A stretch of DNA of 64,000 nucleotides. It comes from Janthinobacterium sp. GW456P. Lineage in GTDB: Bacteria > Pseudomonadota > Gammaproteobacteria > Burkholderiales > Burkholderiaceae_D. The notes below the pieces were generated by a model. It was not told the DNA's origin. It saw nothing but the letters and a program-made list of their open reading frames with translations, and made no database searches. The stretch covers positions 1 to 64,000 of the forward strand of contig NZ_NEHB01000026.1 in the NCBI RefSeq assembly GCF_002127655.1, written 5' to 3'. Positions 18,166-27,127 of this stretch are shown here, piece after piece; the first letter of the stretch is position 1, and each line of letters starts with the position of its first letter. Both the position numbers and the translations under genes were made by a program.

Positions 18166-18365
18166 GGTGGTTCTCCAAGACACGCGCAACTGGAACTGGA
18201 ATAGTCGTCCCGCTGCGGCGCGTCCGGTTTGATTCCGCGCAAACGATGCGCGGGAAGGACGGGCTTTTTTGGCCGTCCGGCGCCCGCTGCGGCCGTGCCT
18301 GCCGCATGGCGGCTGGTATGATGCTGGCCGTATTGCCCCCGTTTTTATAATAAAAGGATCGTTTG

Positions 18366-18650
18366 ATGGCGGATATAAATATAGTTCAGCAACATAAGCT
18401 GACAGCAGCAAAGGCGCGCGAAGCGGCGCAGCAAGTGGCCGACAAGCTGGCCCAGGAATATGACCTGGCGTGTGCCTGGGATGGCGATGTGCTGCGTTTC
18501 GAGCGCAGCGGCGTCGATGGTTCGCTGACCCTGGAAAAAGAGCAGGCGCAACTGCAAATCAAGCTGGGTTTCATGCTTAGCACCTTCGCCTCCACGATTG
18601 AAGGCAAGATCGCCGAGAAAATGCGCAAGGTGTTTACCGAAGCAGTTTGA
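18366..18650 (+). CDS. Polyhydroxyalkanoic acid system family protein
   Basis: A 94-residue protein (MADINIVQQHKLTAAKAREA ... DVLRFERSGVDGSLTLEKEQ ... STIEGKIAEKMRKVF) like the short proteins found in PHA granule regions. It probably adopts a small alpha/beta fold of the SRPBCC/START-like type; role in granule biology unproven. ATG 18366 lies 8 bases after AAGGA; a TTG one codon earlier (18363) is less likely. It is divergent from the peptidase gene and ends before a strong terminator. Confidence 0.8.
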   Translation: MADINIVQQHKLTAAKAREAAQQVADKLAQEYDLACAWDGDVLRFERSGVDGSLTLEKEQAQLQIKLGFMLSTFASTIEGKIAEKMRKVFTEAV

Positions 18651-18710
18651 TGGCGTTTCACCCGCTTGTCTGGCGCCCTGTTTGGTGCTAGGGAGCGTGT
18701 CGCGGCGATG

Positions 18711-18751
18711 GGCGAAAAGACGATGAAAACGCATCTCTTTTCGCCTTTTTT
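18711..18751 (+). terminator. Terminator after the PHA-system gene
   Basis: GGCGAAAAGA (18711-18720) and TCTTTTCGCC (18736-18745) form a perfect 10-pair stem, followed by TTTTTT. Confidence 0.88.
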
Positions 18752-18805
18752 ACGTCTGACTGTACGCTGGCGAACATTGCTAGCACATTTCTATTTGGAA
18801 AGCCA

Positions 18806-18835
18806 TTGGACTTTGATGGCTTTTTGCGTTATACT
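18806..18835 (+). promoter_or_regulatory. Candidate proVWX promoter
   Basis: TTGGAC (18806-18811), an 18-base spacer and TATACT (18830-18835). If used, the proV mRNA has a leader of nearly 400 bases. Osmotic control is expected from the family but no specific site is visible. Confidence 0.45.
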
Positions 18836-19176
18836 TGAGTCATATTTACAACAGATACACCGCGTTTCACCTTCTGCTTCGCAGTACTCTCCGCTCGCTG
18901 AGTGGTGAATAATTCTTCGGGTTTTACACCCGCATCCAGTTAAAAAGTAGCTTGGTCGATTTTTTTTCGGTCAAATACATTTGGTGCCATGTATTTGCAT
19001 GGCGCTAGCGTTGTTAAAAGTCCTGAACCACAGCCTCTTTTAGCACGCACACGGCACCCCGGCACCGGCTTTGGCCATCCGCTGGTCACACGCGTGTCAC
19101 CCCCTGTTTCCTGTCGCTCCCGTGCGCATTGCGCGCCGTGGCGTAGCCGACGCAACAGGGTTTGCTGATTCCCGCC

Positions 19177-19193
19177 GCAAGCTGGCAGCTTGC
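19177..19193. promoter_or_regulatory. Perfect palindrome upstream of proV
   Basis: GCAAGCTG-G-CAGCTTGC: two 8-base arms and one central base, ending 25 bases before the proV ribosome binding site. It could be an operator or an RNA hairpin acting on translation. Confidence 0.4.
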
Positions 19194-19234
19194 TGGGTTT
19201 CAATCCATTCGTCAAATCGAGGGAGAACCACATC

Positions 19235-20467
19235 GTGGCAAAACAAATCATTATCGACCATGTGTTCAAAGTGTTCGGCGACAAGCCAGAAGAAGCACTT
19301 GAACTCGTCCGTCAGGGCGCCAGCAAGCAGGACATCCTGGCCAAGACCGACTGCACCATCGGCGTCTTCGACGCCACCTTTACCATTGAAGCAGGCGAGA
19401 TTTTCGTCATCATGGGCCTGTCCGGTTCGGGCAAGTCGACCCTGGTGCGCATGCTGAACCGCCTGATCGAGCCGACCGCCGGCCGCATCCTGATCGACGG
19501 CAACGACATCAATACCTTGCCGGACGCCCAGCTGCGTGCCCTGCGCCGCAAGGACATCAGCATGGTGTTCCAGTCGTTCGCGCTGCTGCCGCAAATTACC
19601 GTGCTCGACAACACAGCCTTCGGCATGGAACTGGCCGGCATGCCCAAGGCCGAGCGCCATGCGCTGGCCCAGCAAGCGCTGGAGCAGGTGGGGCTGGACG
19701 GCTACGGCGCCAGCTATCCCGACGAATTGTCGGGCGGCATGCAGCAGCGCGTGGGCCTGGCCCGTGCGCTGGCGTGCGATCCGTCGATCCTGCTGATGGA
19801 CGAGGCGTTTTCCGCGCTCGACCCGATTATCCGTACGGAAATGCAATCGGAACTGCTGCGTTTGCAGCAGATCAAGCGCCGCACCATCGTCTTCATTTCG
19901 CATGACCTCGACGAAGCCATGCGCATTGGCGACCGCGTTGCCATCATGAAAGACGGCCACGTTGTGCAAGTGGGCACGCCGGAGGAAATCCTGCGCAAGC
20001 CTGCCAACGACTATGTGCGCAACTTCGTGCGCGGCGTCGATGCGGCGGCCGTGTTCAAGGCCAGCGATATTGCCCGCAAGAGCCAGATCGTCGTGTCCGA
20101 GTCGCCCAGCCGCGGTTCGCGCGCCGCGCTGTCGATGCTGGAAGAGCAGGATCGCGCGTTTGCCTATGTCGTCAATCCGCAGCGCAAGTTCCTCGGCGTC
20201 GTCTCGGCCGATTCACTGCGCAGTGCGCTCGACGGCCACGTGGGTCCGCTGGGCCTGGCGCATGCCTACCTGCCCGACGTGCAGACCATCGATGCAGACG
20301 AGCCCGTCGCCGGCCTGTTCGGCCAGGTGGCGCAACTGCCTTACGCCGTCCCTGTGGTGGCCAATGACGGCAGCTTCCGCGGCGCCATCAGCAAGACGAC
20401 CTTGCTGAAGTTCCTCGACCGCGACACGCCAGCCATTGCCGAACAACAACAGAAAGGACAAGCATGA
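19235..20467 (+). CDS. proV: Glycine betaine/proline ABC transporter, ATPase
   Basis: A 410-residue ATPase of an osmoprotectant importer. Walker A is GLSGSGKST, the Q-loop is FQSFALLPQ, the signature is [15 protein letters not shown], Walker B is [12 protein letters not shown] and the switch His is in [13 protein letters not shown]-like region follows at about 285-400 ([18 protein letters not shown] ...), as in ProV/OpuAA where it senses ionic strength. The start is GTG 19235, 9 bases after GAGGGAG; an in-frame ATG at 19190 has no site. It overlaps proW by four bases. Confidence 0.95.
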   Translation: MAKQIIIDHVFKVFGDKPEEALELVRQGASKQDILAKTDCTIGVFDATFTIEAGEIFVIMGLSGSGKSTLVRMLNRLIEPTAGRILIDGNDINTLPDAQLRALRRKDISMVFQSFALLPQITVLDNTAFGMELAGMPKAERHALAQQALEQVGLDGYGASYPDELSGGMQQRVGLARALACDPSILLMDEAFSALDPIIRTEMQSELLRLQQIKRRTIVFISHDLDEAMRIGDRVAIMKDGHVVQVGTPEEILRKPANDYVRNFVRGVDAAAVFKASDIARKSQIVVSESPSRGSRAALSMLEEQDRAFAYVVNPQRKFLGVVSADSLRSALDGHVGPLGLAHAYLPDVQTIDADEPVAGLFGQVAQLPYAVPVVANDGSFRGAISKTTLLKFLDRDTPAIAEQQQKGQA

Positions 20468-21567
20468 ACCCAAGCACTGTTACCACCGTAGAACCTGTTG
20501 TTGAACAGGCCGCCCAGATCAATCCCTGGGCGCTGACGCCGCCCACCGATGCCAGCACCGCGTGGCTGGACGCCGCGGCGCCCGCCGTGCAGCCGGAACA
20601 TGCGGCCGGCTTTCACCTGACGCAGATTTTCGACGGCTCGCTGCCGCTGGAAAGCTGGATCAACCAGGGCCTGGGCTGGGTCGTCGCGCATTTCCGCCCC
20701 TTCTTCCAGGCCGTGCGCGCGCCGATCGACAGCGTGCTGTCGGGCGTGGAAGGCGTGCTGCTGGCCGCTCCGTCGCTGACGGTGATCGCCATCATCGGCT
20801 TGCTGGCGTGGCAATTCACGAGCCGCACCCTGGCCATCGGCACCGTGCTGGCGCTGCTGGTGGTGTCGATGCTGGGCATCTGGCCGGAAGCCATGACCAC
20901 CCTGTCGCTGGTGCTCACATCCCTGGCCTTCTGCCTGGCCATCGGTTTACCGCTCGGTATTTTCCTTGCCAGCAGCGACCGCGCGCAGAATGTCCTGCGC
21001 CCCCTGCTCGACGCCATGCAGACGACGCCCGCGTTTGTTTACCTGGTGCCGGTGGTGATGCTGTTCGGTATCGGTAATGCGCCGGGCGTGATCGTGACGA
21101 TCATCTTTGCCCTGCCGCCGCTGGTGCGTTTGACCAACCTCGGCATCCGCCAGGTGCGTCCCGACCTGATCGAAGCGGCCCGCGCGTATGGCGCCTCGCC
21201 GTGGCAGTTGCTGACCCGCGTGCAGTTTCCGCTGGCCATGCCGTCCATCATGGCCGGTATCAACCAGTCGCTGATGCTGTCGCTGTCGATGGTCGTGATC
21301 GCCTCGATGATCGCCGTCGGTGGCCTGGGCCAGATGGTCTTGCGCGGCATCGGCCGCCTGGACATGGGCCTGGCCACTGTGGGCGGCCTGGGTATCGTGC
21401 TGCTGGCCATCACCCTGGACCGCTTGACGCAAGCGATGGGCCAGCCACGCCGCGGCGTGCGCCACTGGTACCAGACGGGTCCTGTGGGCTGCGTGCTGCG
21501 CCTGGTGCGCGGCAACCCGGAGAAAAATAATGTTGCACAGCAAGCCACGCTGGCCAACGCACAATAA
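20464..21567 (+). CDS. proW: Glycine betaine/proline ABC transporter, permease
   Basis: A 367-residue inner-membrane permease. An N-terminal tail of about 90 residues, partly amphipathic, precedes the membrane helices ([20 protein letters not shown] onwards), as in ProW. The ABC-coupling EAA-like loop is [20 protein letters not shown] (G-rich, about residues 237-256). [20 protein letters not shown] is conserved. Translationally coupled to proV (ATGA) and followed 12 bases later by proX. Confidence 0.95.
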   Translation: MNPSTVTTVEPVVEQAAQINPWALTPPTDASTAWLDAAAPAVQPEHAAGFHLTQIFDGSLPLESWINQGLGWVVAHFRPFFQAVRAPIDSVLSGVEGVLLAAPSLTVIAIIGLLAWQFTSRTLAIGTVLALLVVSMLGIWPEAMTTLSLVLTSLAFCLAIGLPLGIFLASSDRAQNVLRPLLDAMQTTPAFVYLVPVVMLFGIGNAPGVIVTIIFALPPLVRLTNLGIRQVRPDLIEAARAYGASPWQLLTRVQFPLAMPSIMAGINQSLMLSLSMVVIASMIAVGGLGQMVLRGIGRLDMGLATVGGLGIVLLAITLDRLTQAMGQPRRGVRHWYQTGPVGCVLRLVRGNPEKNNVAQQATLANAQ

Positions 21568-21579
21568 GAAAGGATTTAC

Positions 21580-22638
21580 ATGCATCAAATTGACAATTTT
21601 AAAGTGACGCAAAAATCGCAACGCAAGTTCCAGCTGTTTTCCGCCCTGGCGATCGCCGCCATGGCCCTGACCACCAGCCTGGCCATGGCGCAGGCGCCGG
21701 CCGCCACGGCTGACGCGCTGCCCGGCAAGGGCGTCAAGGTGCAGCCGCTGCAAAGCTCGATCGCGGAAGAAACCTTCCAGACCATGCTGGTCGACAAGGC
21801 GCTGGAAAAGCTCGGCTATGAAGTGCAGCCGATCAAGGAAGTGGAATATCCGACTGCGCATATCGCCATTGCCAACGGTGACGCCACCTTCATGGCCGTG
21901 CACTGGGATCCGATGCACAAGGATTTCTATAACAATGCGGGCGGCGACGCCAAGCTGTTGCGCACGGGCCAGTATGCGGGTCCCGCCGCGCAAGGTTATC
22001 TGATCGACAAGGCGACTGCGGAGAAGTACAACATCACGAATATCGACCAGTTGCGCGATCCCACCTTGGCCAAGCTGTTCGACCATGATGGCGATGGCAA
22101 GGCTGACTTGACGGGCTGCAATCCCGGCTGGGGCTGCGAAGCGCTGATCGAGAACCATATGGATGCGTACAAATTGCGCGAGACGGTGACGCACGTGCAG
22201 GGCAGCTATGCGGCCCTGATCGCCGATACCCTGGGCCGCTACAAGCGTGGCGAACCGATTTTGTACTACACGTGGACGCCGTACTGGGTCAGCGGCGTGC
22301 TGGTGCCGGGCAAGGACGTGGTCTGGCTGAAAGTGCCGTTCTCGGCCAATCCGGACAAGGTGAATACCCGCCTCGACGATGGCAGCGATTACGGTTTTGC
22401 CGTCAACACGGCGCGTATCGTGTCCAACAAGGAATGGGCGCGGAAGAATCCGGCCGCAGCCAAGCTGTTCGAGGTGATGCAATTGCCCGTGGCGGACATC
22501 AATGCGCAAAACGAGCGCATGCGCCGCGGCGAAAACACGCAAGCCGATATCGCGCGCCATACGGCCGGCTGGATCAAGTACCACCAGCAAACGTTTGACG
22601 GCTGGATCGCGCAAGCGCTGGCGGCGGCCAAGAAGTAA
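21580..22638 (+). CDS. proX: Glycine betaine/proline ABC transporter, substrate-binding protein
   Basis: A 352-residue periplasmic protein with a signal peptide ([20 protein letters not shown]). Aromatic residues that could cage a quaternary ammonium are seen in [13 protein letters not shown] and [14 protein letters not shown]. Two cysteines in GCNPGWGCE likely form a disulfide, as in E. coli ProX. Third gene of the proVWX operon; AAGGA precedes the ATG. Followed by a strong terminator. Confidence 0.95.
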   Translation: MHQIDNFKVTQKSQRKFQLFSALAIAAMALTTSLAMAQAPAATADALPGKGVKVQPLQSSIAEETFQTMLVDKALEKLGYEVQPIKEVEYPTAHIAIANGDATFMAVHWDPMHKDFYNNAGGDAKLLRTGQYAGPAAQGYLIDKATAEKYNITNIDQLRDPTLAKLFDHDGDGKADLTGCNPGWGCEALIENHMDAYKLRETVTHVQGSYAALIADTLGRYKRGEPILYYTWTPYWVSGVLVPGKDVVWLKVPFSANPDKVNTRLDDGSDYGFAVNTARIVSNKEWARKNPAAAKLFEVMQLPVADINAQNERMRRGENTQADIARHTAGWIKYHQQTFDGWIAQALAAAKK

Positions 22639-22661
22639 GTATTGACGCTGTTTCAGCATGA

Positions 22662-22694
22662 AAAAGTGGCTACCGTTTTGGTAGCCACTTTTGC
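22662..22694 (+). terminator. Terminator after proVWX
   Basis: AAAAGTGGCTACC / GGTAGCCACTTTT with a 5-base loop. It works in both directions for the convergent GNAT gene. Confidence 0.9.
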
Positions 22695-22729
22695 GTTAAC
22701 ACGCTGTTTGCGTGGTTTTTGGTGAGTTT

Positions 22730-23191
22730 TTAGCCGTTTTCGGCCAGTTTCAGGTGCAAAATGGGGAAAGGCTTGCCGAACGGATCGAGTGCGGAACGGC
22801 TTTCCTCGATAAAGCCCAGGTGGCGGTAAAAGCCATGCGCCTGGATGTTGTGCTCGTTGACGTCGACGGCGGCCGCGTGCAGAAGGGCGATGGCGTGCTG
22901 GACCAATGCGCGGCCGGCGCCGCTGCCGCGCTGATCGGGATGCACGAACAGCATTTCGATCTTGGCATGCTCGACGCACAGGAAGGCGTAAGCGGTGCCA
23001 TCGGCATCGCGCAGCACGTGCAGCAGGCCTTCGGCGGCCACCCTGTCCAGCTCATCGCGCACGTAGGGACAGAGGAAGTCGATATCGCTGTCGGTGAGAA
23101 AATCGTGGGTGGCGCGGACGGACAGGTGCCAGACGTCGAACAGACGGGGCAGGTCGGCGGCATGGGCCAGGGAAATCGGTGATGGGGTCAT
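22730..23191 (-). CDS. GNAT-family N-acetyltransferase
   Basis: A 153-residue acetyl-CoA-dependent acetyltransferase. The acetyl-CoA loop is VHPDQRGSGAGRALVQHAI (Q/RxxGxG/A). The C-terminal NEHNIQAHGFYRHLGF matches motif B of the fold. The N-terminal DLPRLFDVWHLSVRATHDFL resembles the YjaB/PhnO-like subgroup. Substrate not predictable. Faces proVWX across a shared terminator. Confidence 0.85.
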   Translation of the reverse strand: MTPSPISLAHAADLPRLFDVWHLSVRATHDFLTDSDIDFLCPYVRDELDRVAAEGLLHVLRDADGTAYAFLCVEHAKIEMLFVHPDQRGSGAGRALVQHAIALLHAAAVDVNEHNIQAHGFYRHLGFIEESRSALDPFGKPFPILHLKLAENG

Positions 23192-23207
23192 ACGGAAATA
23201 ATAACAT

Positions 23208-23229
23208 TGCCCCGGGCTGTGCCGGGGCA
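23208..23229 (-). terminator. Possible terminator after the acyl-CoA-binding protein gene
   Basis: TGCCCCGG / CCGGGGCA hairpin just downstream of the minus-strand gene. It lacks a clean T-run, so it is a weak call. Confidence 0.45.
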
Positions 23230-23238
23230 GGGGGATGA

Positions 23239-23493
23239 TCAGTCCTTCAAATCTTCGATCAGGTCGATGTATTGCTGTTGCGCCTCTTCCTTCGAGGTGC
23301 CGGCCAGGGTCGCCCAGGCATCGAACTTGGCGCGGTTGACGAAGTCGGTCATGCCAGGACGCTCGCCCGTGGCATCGCCGCTCGACGCTTGCTTGAACAA
23401 GGCGTAGATTTTCAACAAGGTCATATTGTCCGGACGCTCGGACAGGGTCTTGGAATCGAGCTGCGCTTGGTCGAATTGCTCTTGTAAACTCAT
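23239..23493 (-). CDS. Acyl-CoA-binding protein
   Basis: An 84-residue all-helical ACBP (MSLQEQFDQAQLDSKTLSER, LLKIYALFKQASSGD, FDAWATLAGTSKEEAQQQYI). The conserved YALFKQA and KFDAW motifs line the acyl-CoA pocket. It buffers long-chain acyl-CoA in the cytoplasm. Single-domain ACBPs are common in eukaryotes and found in a minority of bacteria, including this group. It is separated from FKBP by a hairpin terminator. Confidence 0.92.
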   Translation of the reverse strand: MSLQEQFDQAQLDSKTLSERPDNMTLLKIYALFKQASSGDATGERPGMTDFVNRAKFDAWATLAGTSKEEAQQQYIDLIEDLKD

Positions 23494-23619
23494 GATGGCT
23501 CCTGTGTACTGATGGAATCGCTGGAAAAGTGCGGCAGGCCCGGCGGAGTGGCCACCGTGCGTGCTGCAGTGCCTGACATCATAGTGAAAAAAGCGCGCCG
23601 TGCATTAGAGGACACATTC

Positions 23620-23658
23620 AAAACAAAAGCGCCGCCGCTGCATCGACAGGGGCGGCGC
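23620..23658 (-). terminator. Terminator after the FKBP gene
   Basis: GCGCCGCC (23629-23636) and GGCGGCGC (23651-23658) form a stem; on the minus strand it runs into TTTTGTTTT. It lies 35 bases downstream of the FKBP stop. Confidence 0.7.
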
Positions 23659-23693
23659 CTGGCGCAATCGTTGGATCGCGGCCTGCTCAGTTC

Positions 23694-24050
23694 TTATACG
23701 CCCAGCAGTTCGACGTCGAAAATCAGGGTGGCGTTCGGTGGAATCACGCCGCCGGCGCCGCGGGCGCCATAGCCCAGTGCCGCCGGGATGATCAGCTGGC
23801 GCTTGCCGCCCACTTTCATGCCTTGCACGCCTTCGTCCCAGCCCTGGATGACGCGGCCTGCGCCCAGCGGGAATTCGAATGGATCGTTGCGGTCCTTGCT
23901 CGAGTCAAATTTCGAACCGGCGCTGCCGTCGTCGTTTTGCAGCCAGCCCGTGTAATGTACAACAACGTTGTTGCCGGCTTGCGCTTCGGCGCCTTCGCCA
24001 ACGACGGTATCGATGTATTGCAGGCCGGAAGCAGTAGTGGTGGTGGTCAT
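23694..24050 (-). CDS. FKBP-type peptidyl-prolyl cis-trans isomerase
   Basis: A 118-residue single-domain FKBP. Key residues are in VVVHYTGWL, KFDSSKDR, FPLGAGRVIQGWDEGVQGMK, GGKRQLIIPAALGYGARG and IPPNATLIFDVELL, covering the active-site Tyr, Asp, Phe, Trp and the conserved loop. There is no signal peptide, so it is cytoplasmic. ATG 24050 has AAGGA at a good distance. The frame is open upstream without a site. Confidence 0.95.
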   Translation of the reverse strand: MTTTTTASGLQYIDTVVGEGAEAQAGNNVVVHYTGWLQNDDGSAGSKFDSSKDRNDPFEFPLGAGRVIQGWDEGVQGMKVGGKRQLIIPAALGYGARGAGGVIPPNATLIFDVELLGV

Positions 24051-24247
24051 GATAATCCTTGTGTAGGCGATGAAAGCTTCAGATTGTAGAGCAATGAGTT
24101 GCAAAGCGCCATTCCAGGCCCGCTGCAGGGAAAATGGGGAAGTTACGGCGATGTGTGGCCGCCGCTCGCATTTAAGGGGGGATTTCACACAATAAATACG
24201 GTGTTCCACGTAAAATGCATGTTTTGTATTTAACAGTGATTTCTTCC

Positions 24248-25219
24248 ATGTTCCGCAGTCTACGCCGCCTTGTTTTTTCCTCGCTGTGCCTGGTTTCCGC
24301 AATATCGACGGCGCAAGCCGAAGTGGTGGTGGTACTCAATTCCCGTGATGCTACGGTGCAACTGCTGGACCAGAAAACCTACGCCCCCCTGTCCACCTTT
24401 GCCGTCGGCAAGGAACCGCACCATCTGATGGAGACGCCGGACGGCAAGTCGCTGATCGTCGCCAGTTCCGTCGGCAACGAGCTGATTTTCCTCGATCCCG
24501 TGTCGGGCCAGATCCAGCGCCGCATCAGCAACATCCTCGACCCGTACCAGATCGGCTTTTCGCCGGACCAGAAGTGGTTCATCTCGAACTCGCTGCGCCT
24601 GGACCGCATCGACCTGTACCGCTACGACGGCAAGAACCTGACCCTGGCCAAGCGCATCGCGCTGCCGAAGTTGCCCAGCCACATGGCCTTCACGGCCGAC
24701 AGCACCATGGCCTTCATCACGCAGCAGGGCAGCAACCAGGTCAGTGCCATCGACCTGGCCACGCAGACGGTGAAGTGGACCATGCCTGTCGGCCCGGCGC
24801 CGGCCGGCATCACGATGACGCCTGATGGCAAACATTTGCTGGTCGGCATCATGGGCAGCGATTACGTGGAAGTCATCGACTGGCGCACGCAAAAGACCGT
24901 CAAGCGCATCAAGGCGGGTGCCGGCACGCATAACTTCCGCGCGCTCGGCGACAACCGCATGACGTTTGTCTCGAACCGCGTGTCGAACACGATCAACATC
25001 ATCGACCAGCAAACGCTGGAAAACGTGGGCACCATCAATGTGCCCGGTGGCCCCGATTGCATGGAAATCACGCCCGATGGCAAGACCATGTGGGTCACCC
25101 TGCGCTGGATCAAGAAAGTGGCCGTGATCGATCTGACGACGCGCAAGGTCATCAAGACGATACCGGTGGGCCGCTCGCCCCATGGCGTGTATTTCGCCAC
25201 GCACTCGCCGCGCATGTGA
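24248..25219 (+). CDS. Periplasmic YVTN-type beta-propeller protein
   Basis: A 323-residue protein with a clear signal peptide (MFRSLRRLVFSSLCLVSAIS, cut near AQA). It is followed by seven-fold beta-propeller repeats of the YVTN/YncE type (SRDATVQLLDQKTYAPLSTF, TPDGKSLIVASS, TPDGKHLLVGIM, TPDGKTMWVTLR, VGRSPHGVYF). Such proteins bind partners, nucleic acid or cofactors, or act as scaffolds; the role here is unknown. ATG 24248 was chosen for the signal peptide; no strong Shine-Dalgarno was seen. First gene of a compact operon ending at 28771. Confidence 0.82.
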   Translation: MFRSLRRLVFSSLCLVSAISTAQAEVVVVLNSRDATVQLLDQKTYAPLSTFAVGKEPHHLMETPDGKSLIVASSVGNELIFLDPVSGQIQRRISNILDPYQIGFSPDQKWFISNSLRLDRIDLYRYDGKNLTLAKRIALPKLPSHMAFTADSTMAFITQQGSNQVSAIDLATQTVKWTMPVGPAPAGITMTPDGKHLLVGIMGSDYVEVIDWRTQKTVKRIKAGAGTHNFRALGDNRMTFVSNRVSNTINIIDQQTLENVGTINVPGGPDCMEITPDGKTMWVTLRWIKKVAVIDLTTRKVIKTIPVGRSPHGVYFATHSPRM

Positions 25220-25229
25220 TGGTGGTGTG

Positions 25230-26090
25230 ATGACGAAACGCTTCACTTTCGCGGGCCACATGCCCGCCATGCTGTTGTGCGCCAGCGCCATGGCATCGCC
25301 CGCGCAGGCTGCCACGCCTGCTGCCGCAGCTGTTGCCCCGGCCGCCCCGGCCGCATCGTCGGCCCCCGCCGCTCCGGCCGCCTGCAAGGGTACGATCTAC
25401 ATGACGTTCGACACGGGCAGCCAGTCGCAAGCGCAACTGATCGCCGACGTGCTGAACAAGCGCCGTGTGAAGGCCACCTTCTTCCTGGCGAATGAAAAAA
25501 CCACGCGTGGCGACTATTCGCTCGATCCGTCCTGGGCGCCATATTGGAAAGCCCGGGTCGCCGAAGGCCATGCATTCGGCACGCATACGTTTGACCACGT
25601 GTATTGGAAGAAGGATCTGGCCAATGGCTTGATCCAGGTCAAGCCTCAGTTCGGCAAGGATGGCGGCAAGCTGGCCTCCTTCACCGATAAACAGTTTTGC
25701 GAAGAATTGCGCCGTGTCGATACGCGCTTCCAGGAACTGACTGGGCGCAAGCTCGACCCGTTCTGGCGCGCGCCGGGCGGCTACACGTCGCCGCGCACCC
25801 TGGCGGCCGGCAGCGCCTGCGGCTACCAGCACGCGGGCTGGGCGCCGGCCGGGTATTCCGGCGATGAACTGCCGAGCGACAAGTATCCAAACGCCATGCT
25901 GCTGAAAAAAGCCCTGGCGAACTTGCGCAGCGGCGATATCTTCATTGCACACATGGGCATCTGGTCGCGCAAGGAGCCGTGGGCGCCCGCCAACCTGGAC
26001 GCCTTGATTTCCGGCCTGCAAGACAAGGGTTTCTGTTTTGCCACCCTGCGCGCGCATCCTGACTACGCGCAGAAGAAGGGCCAGCCATGA
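25230..26090 (+). CDS. Polysaccharide-deacetylase-like protein with altered metal motif
   Basis: A 286-residue exported protein. The signal peptide (GHMPAMLLCASAMASPAQA) is followed by an Ala/Pro linker and a NodB-like domain (about 70-265). Motif 1, usually TFDDG, reads MTFDTGSQSQ, so the second (metal-binding) Asp is Thr. Motif 2 keeps both His residues (GTHTFDHVY). Motif 3 (FWRAPGGYTS) and the late IFIAHMG are present. The enzyme may therefore be inactive or use different metal chemistry; similar TFDTG variants may form a subfamily. It starts 10 bases after the beta-propeller stop and overlaps the next gene by four bases (ATGA). Confidence 0.82.
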   Translation: MTKRFTFAGHMPAMLLCASAMASPAQAATPAAAAVAPAAPAASSAPAAPAACKGTIYMTFDTGSQSQAQLIADVLNKRRVKATFFLANEKTTRGDYSLDPSWAPYWKARVAEGHAFGTHTFDHVYWKKDLANGLIQVKPQFGKDGGKLASFTDKQFCEELRRVDTRFQELTGRKLDPFWRAPGGYTSPRTLAAGSACGYQHAGWAPAGYSGDELPSDKYPNAMLLKKALANLRSGDIFIAHMGIWSRKEPWAPANLDALISGLQDKGFCFATLRAHPDYAQKKGQP

Positions 26091-27127
26091 TCGCCGCCGA
26101 CATCGTCAGCTTCGTCACCCCCGTCATCGACGCCGTGGTCGACGCCTTTGGCGTGGCGCAAGGCTGGCTGTTCCAGACCATCGTCAATCCGCTCGTCTAT
26201 CACCTGGGCTTTGGCGAATTCACGGAAGAAGCGTTCGAGGGCACGGAATGGCTGCTGATCGGCCTGTGCGAACTGGTGCTGCTGTTTCTCGTGCTGCGCC
26301 CGCTCGAAGCCTTGATTCCCGCGCAAAAGATCACCGACCCGCGCGCCCGCTGGAACGACTTCATCTACACGGTGCTGCACCGCGTCGGCCTGTTTTCCGT
26401 GCTGGTCTTCTTCACGCTCGATCCGCTGATGGATGCCTTGGCGGGCGCCTTGCGTTTTGACAATATTCATCCCTTGAACCTGGAATCGCTGTTGCCCGGC
26501 ATCACGCCCTTGCTCAGTTTTATCATTTATTTTGTGGTACTGGACTTCGTCGACTATTGCTACCACCGGGCCTCGCACCATTTCGGCTGGTGGTGGGGCT
26601 TGCACAGCCTGCATCACAGCCAGCAAAACATGAACTTGTGGAGCGATGACCGTAATCACTTGCTCGACGACTTTTTGCGCGATGTGGTGATGGCGCTGGT
26701 GGCGCTCGGCATCGGCGTGCCGCCGGGCCAGTACGTGCTGCTGGTGTCGATTTCGCGCATTCTGCAAAGCTTGCAGCATGCGAATGTGAGGATACACTTC
26801 GGCCGCATCGGCGAGCGGCTGCTGATCTCGCCCCGTTTCCACCGCACGCATCACGCGATCGGCGTAGGGCACGAGTCGAAAGGCAAGGGCAGCATGGGTG
26901 GCTGCAACTTCGGCGTAGTGTTGCCGATTTGGGATATGCTGCTGGGCACCGCGAATTTCTCGGCCGCTTATGCGCGCACGGGCGTGCGCGACCAGCTGGC
27001 CCGCATCGACAGCCAGGGCGTGGGCCGGCCCGGACGCAACTATGGCCGCGGCTTCTGGCAGCAGCAATGGCTGGGCCTGCGCCGCATGGTGGAATTTGCA
27101 AGATTTAAACGAAAAGGACGCCGTTGA
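26087..27127 (+). CDS. Fatty acid hydroxylase/sterol desaturase family membrane protein
   Basis: A 346-residue integral membrane di-iron oxygenase. The His clusters HRASHH, HSLHHS and HRTHH, plus an earlier H in HRV, supply the metal ligands. About five membrane segments are visible (LLIGLCELVLLFLVL, VGLFSVLVFFTL, LSFIIYFVVLDFV, VVMALVALGIGV). The substrate could be a fatty acid, carotenoid or other lipid and cannot be told by sequence. It overlaps the deacetylase-like gene (ATGA) and is fused end-to-start to the EI24 gene at position 27127. Confidence 0.88.
   Translation: MIAADIVSFVTPVIDAVVDAFGVAQGWLFQTIVNPLVYHLGFGEFTEEAFEGTEWLLIGLCELVLLFLVLRPLEALIPAQKITDPRARWNDFIYTVLHRVGLFSVLVFFTLDPLMDALAGALRFDNIHPLNLESLLPGITPLLSFIIYFVVLDFVDYCYHRASHHFGWWWGLHSLHHSQQNMNLWSDDRNHLLDDFLRDVVMALVALGIGVPPGQYVLLVSISRILQSLQHANVRIHFGRIGERLLISPRFHRTHHAIGVGHESKGKGSMGGCNFGVVLPIWDMLLGTANFSAAYARTGVRDQLARIDSQGVGRPGRNYGRGFWQQQWLGLRRMVEFARFKRKGRR

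Larger units (their letters stand above)
18651..19234. other. Long non-coding region before proVWX
   Basis: About 580 bases without a convincing gene. In order: the terminator of the PHA-system gene (18711-18751); a second hairpin, AAAGCCAT / ATGGCTTT (18799-18823), followed by T; a promoter (18806-18835) embedded partly in that hairpin; then a leader of about 390 bases. The leader includes a small hairpin GCCATG/CATGGC near 18990-19005 and a palindrome at 19177-19193. No known riboswitch was recognised. Confidence 0.55.

Noticed and set aside
16120-18204. Plus-strand open frame of 694 codons opposite the peptidase and emfourin genes
   Set aside because: It is an antisense shadow: composition is low-complexity His/Arg/Gly/Val-rich, with no domain or ribosome binding site, and the opposite strand has clear gluzincin and emfourin motifs.
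18666-18908. Open frame of 80 codons downstream of the PHA-system gene
   Set aside because: It runs through two terminator hairpins and the proV promoter candidate, with no ribosome binding site.
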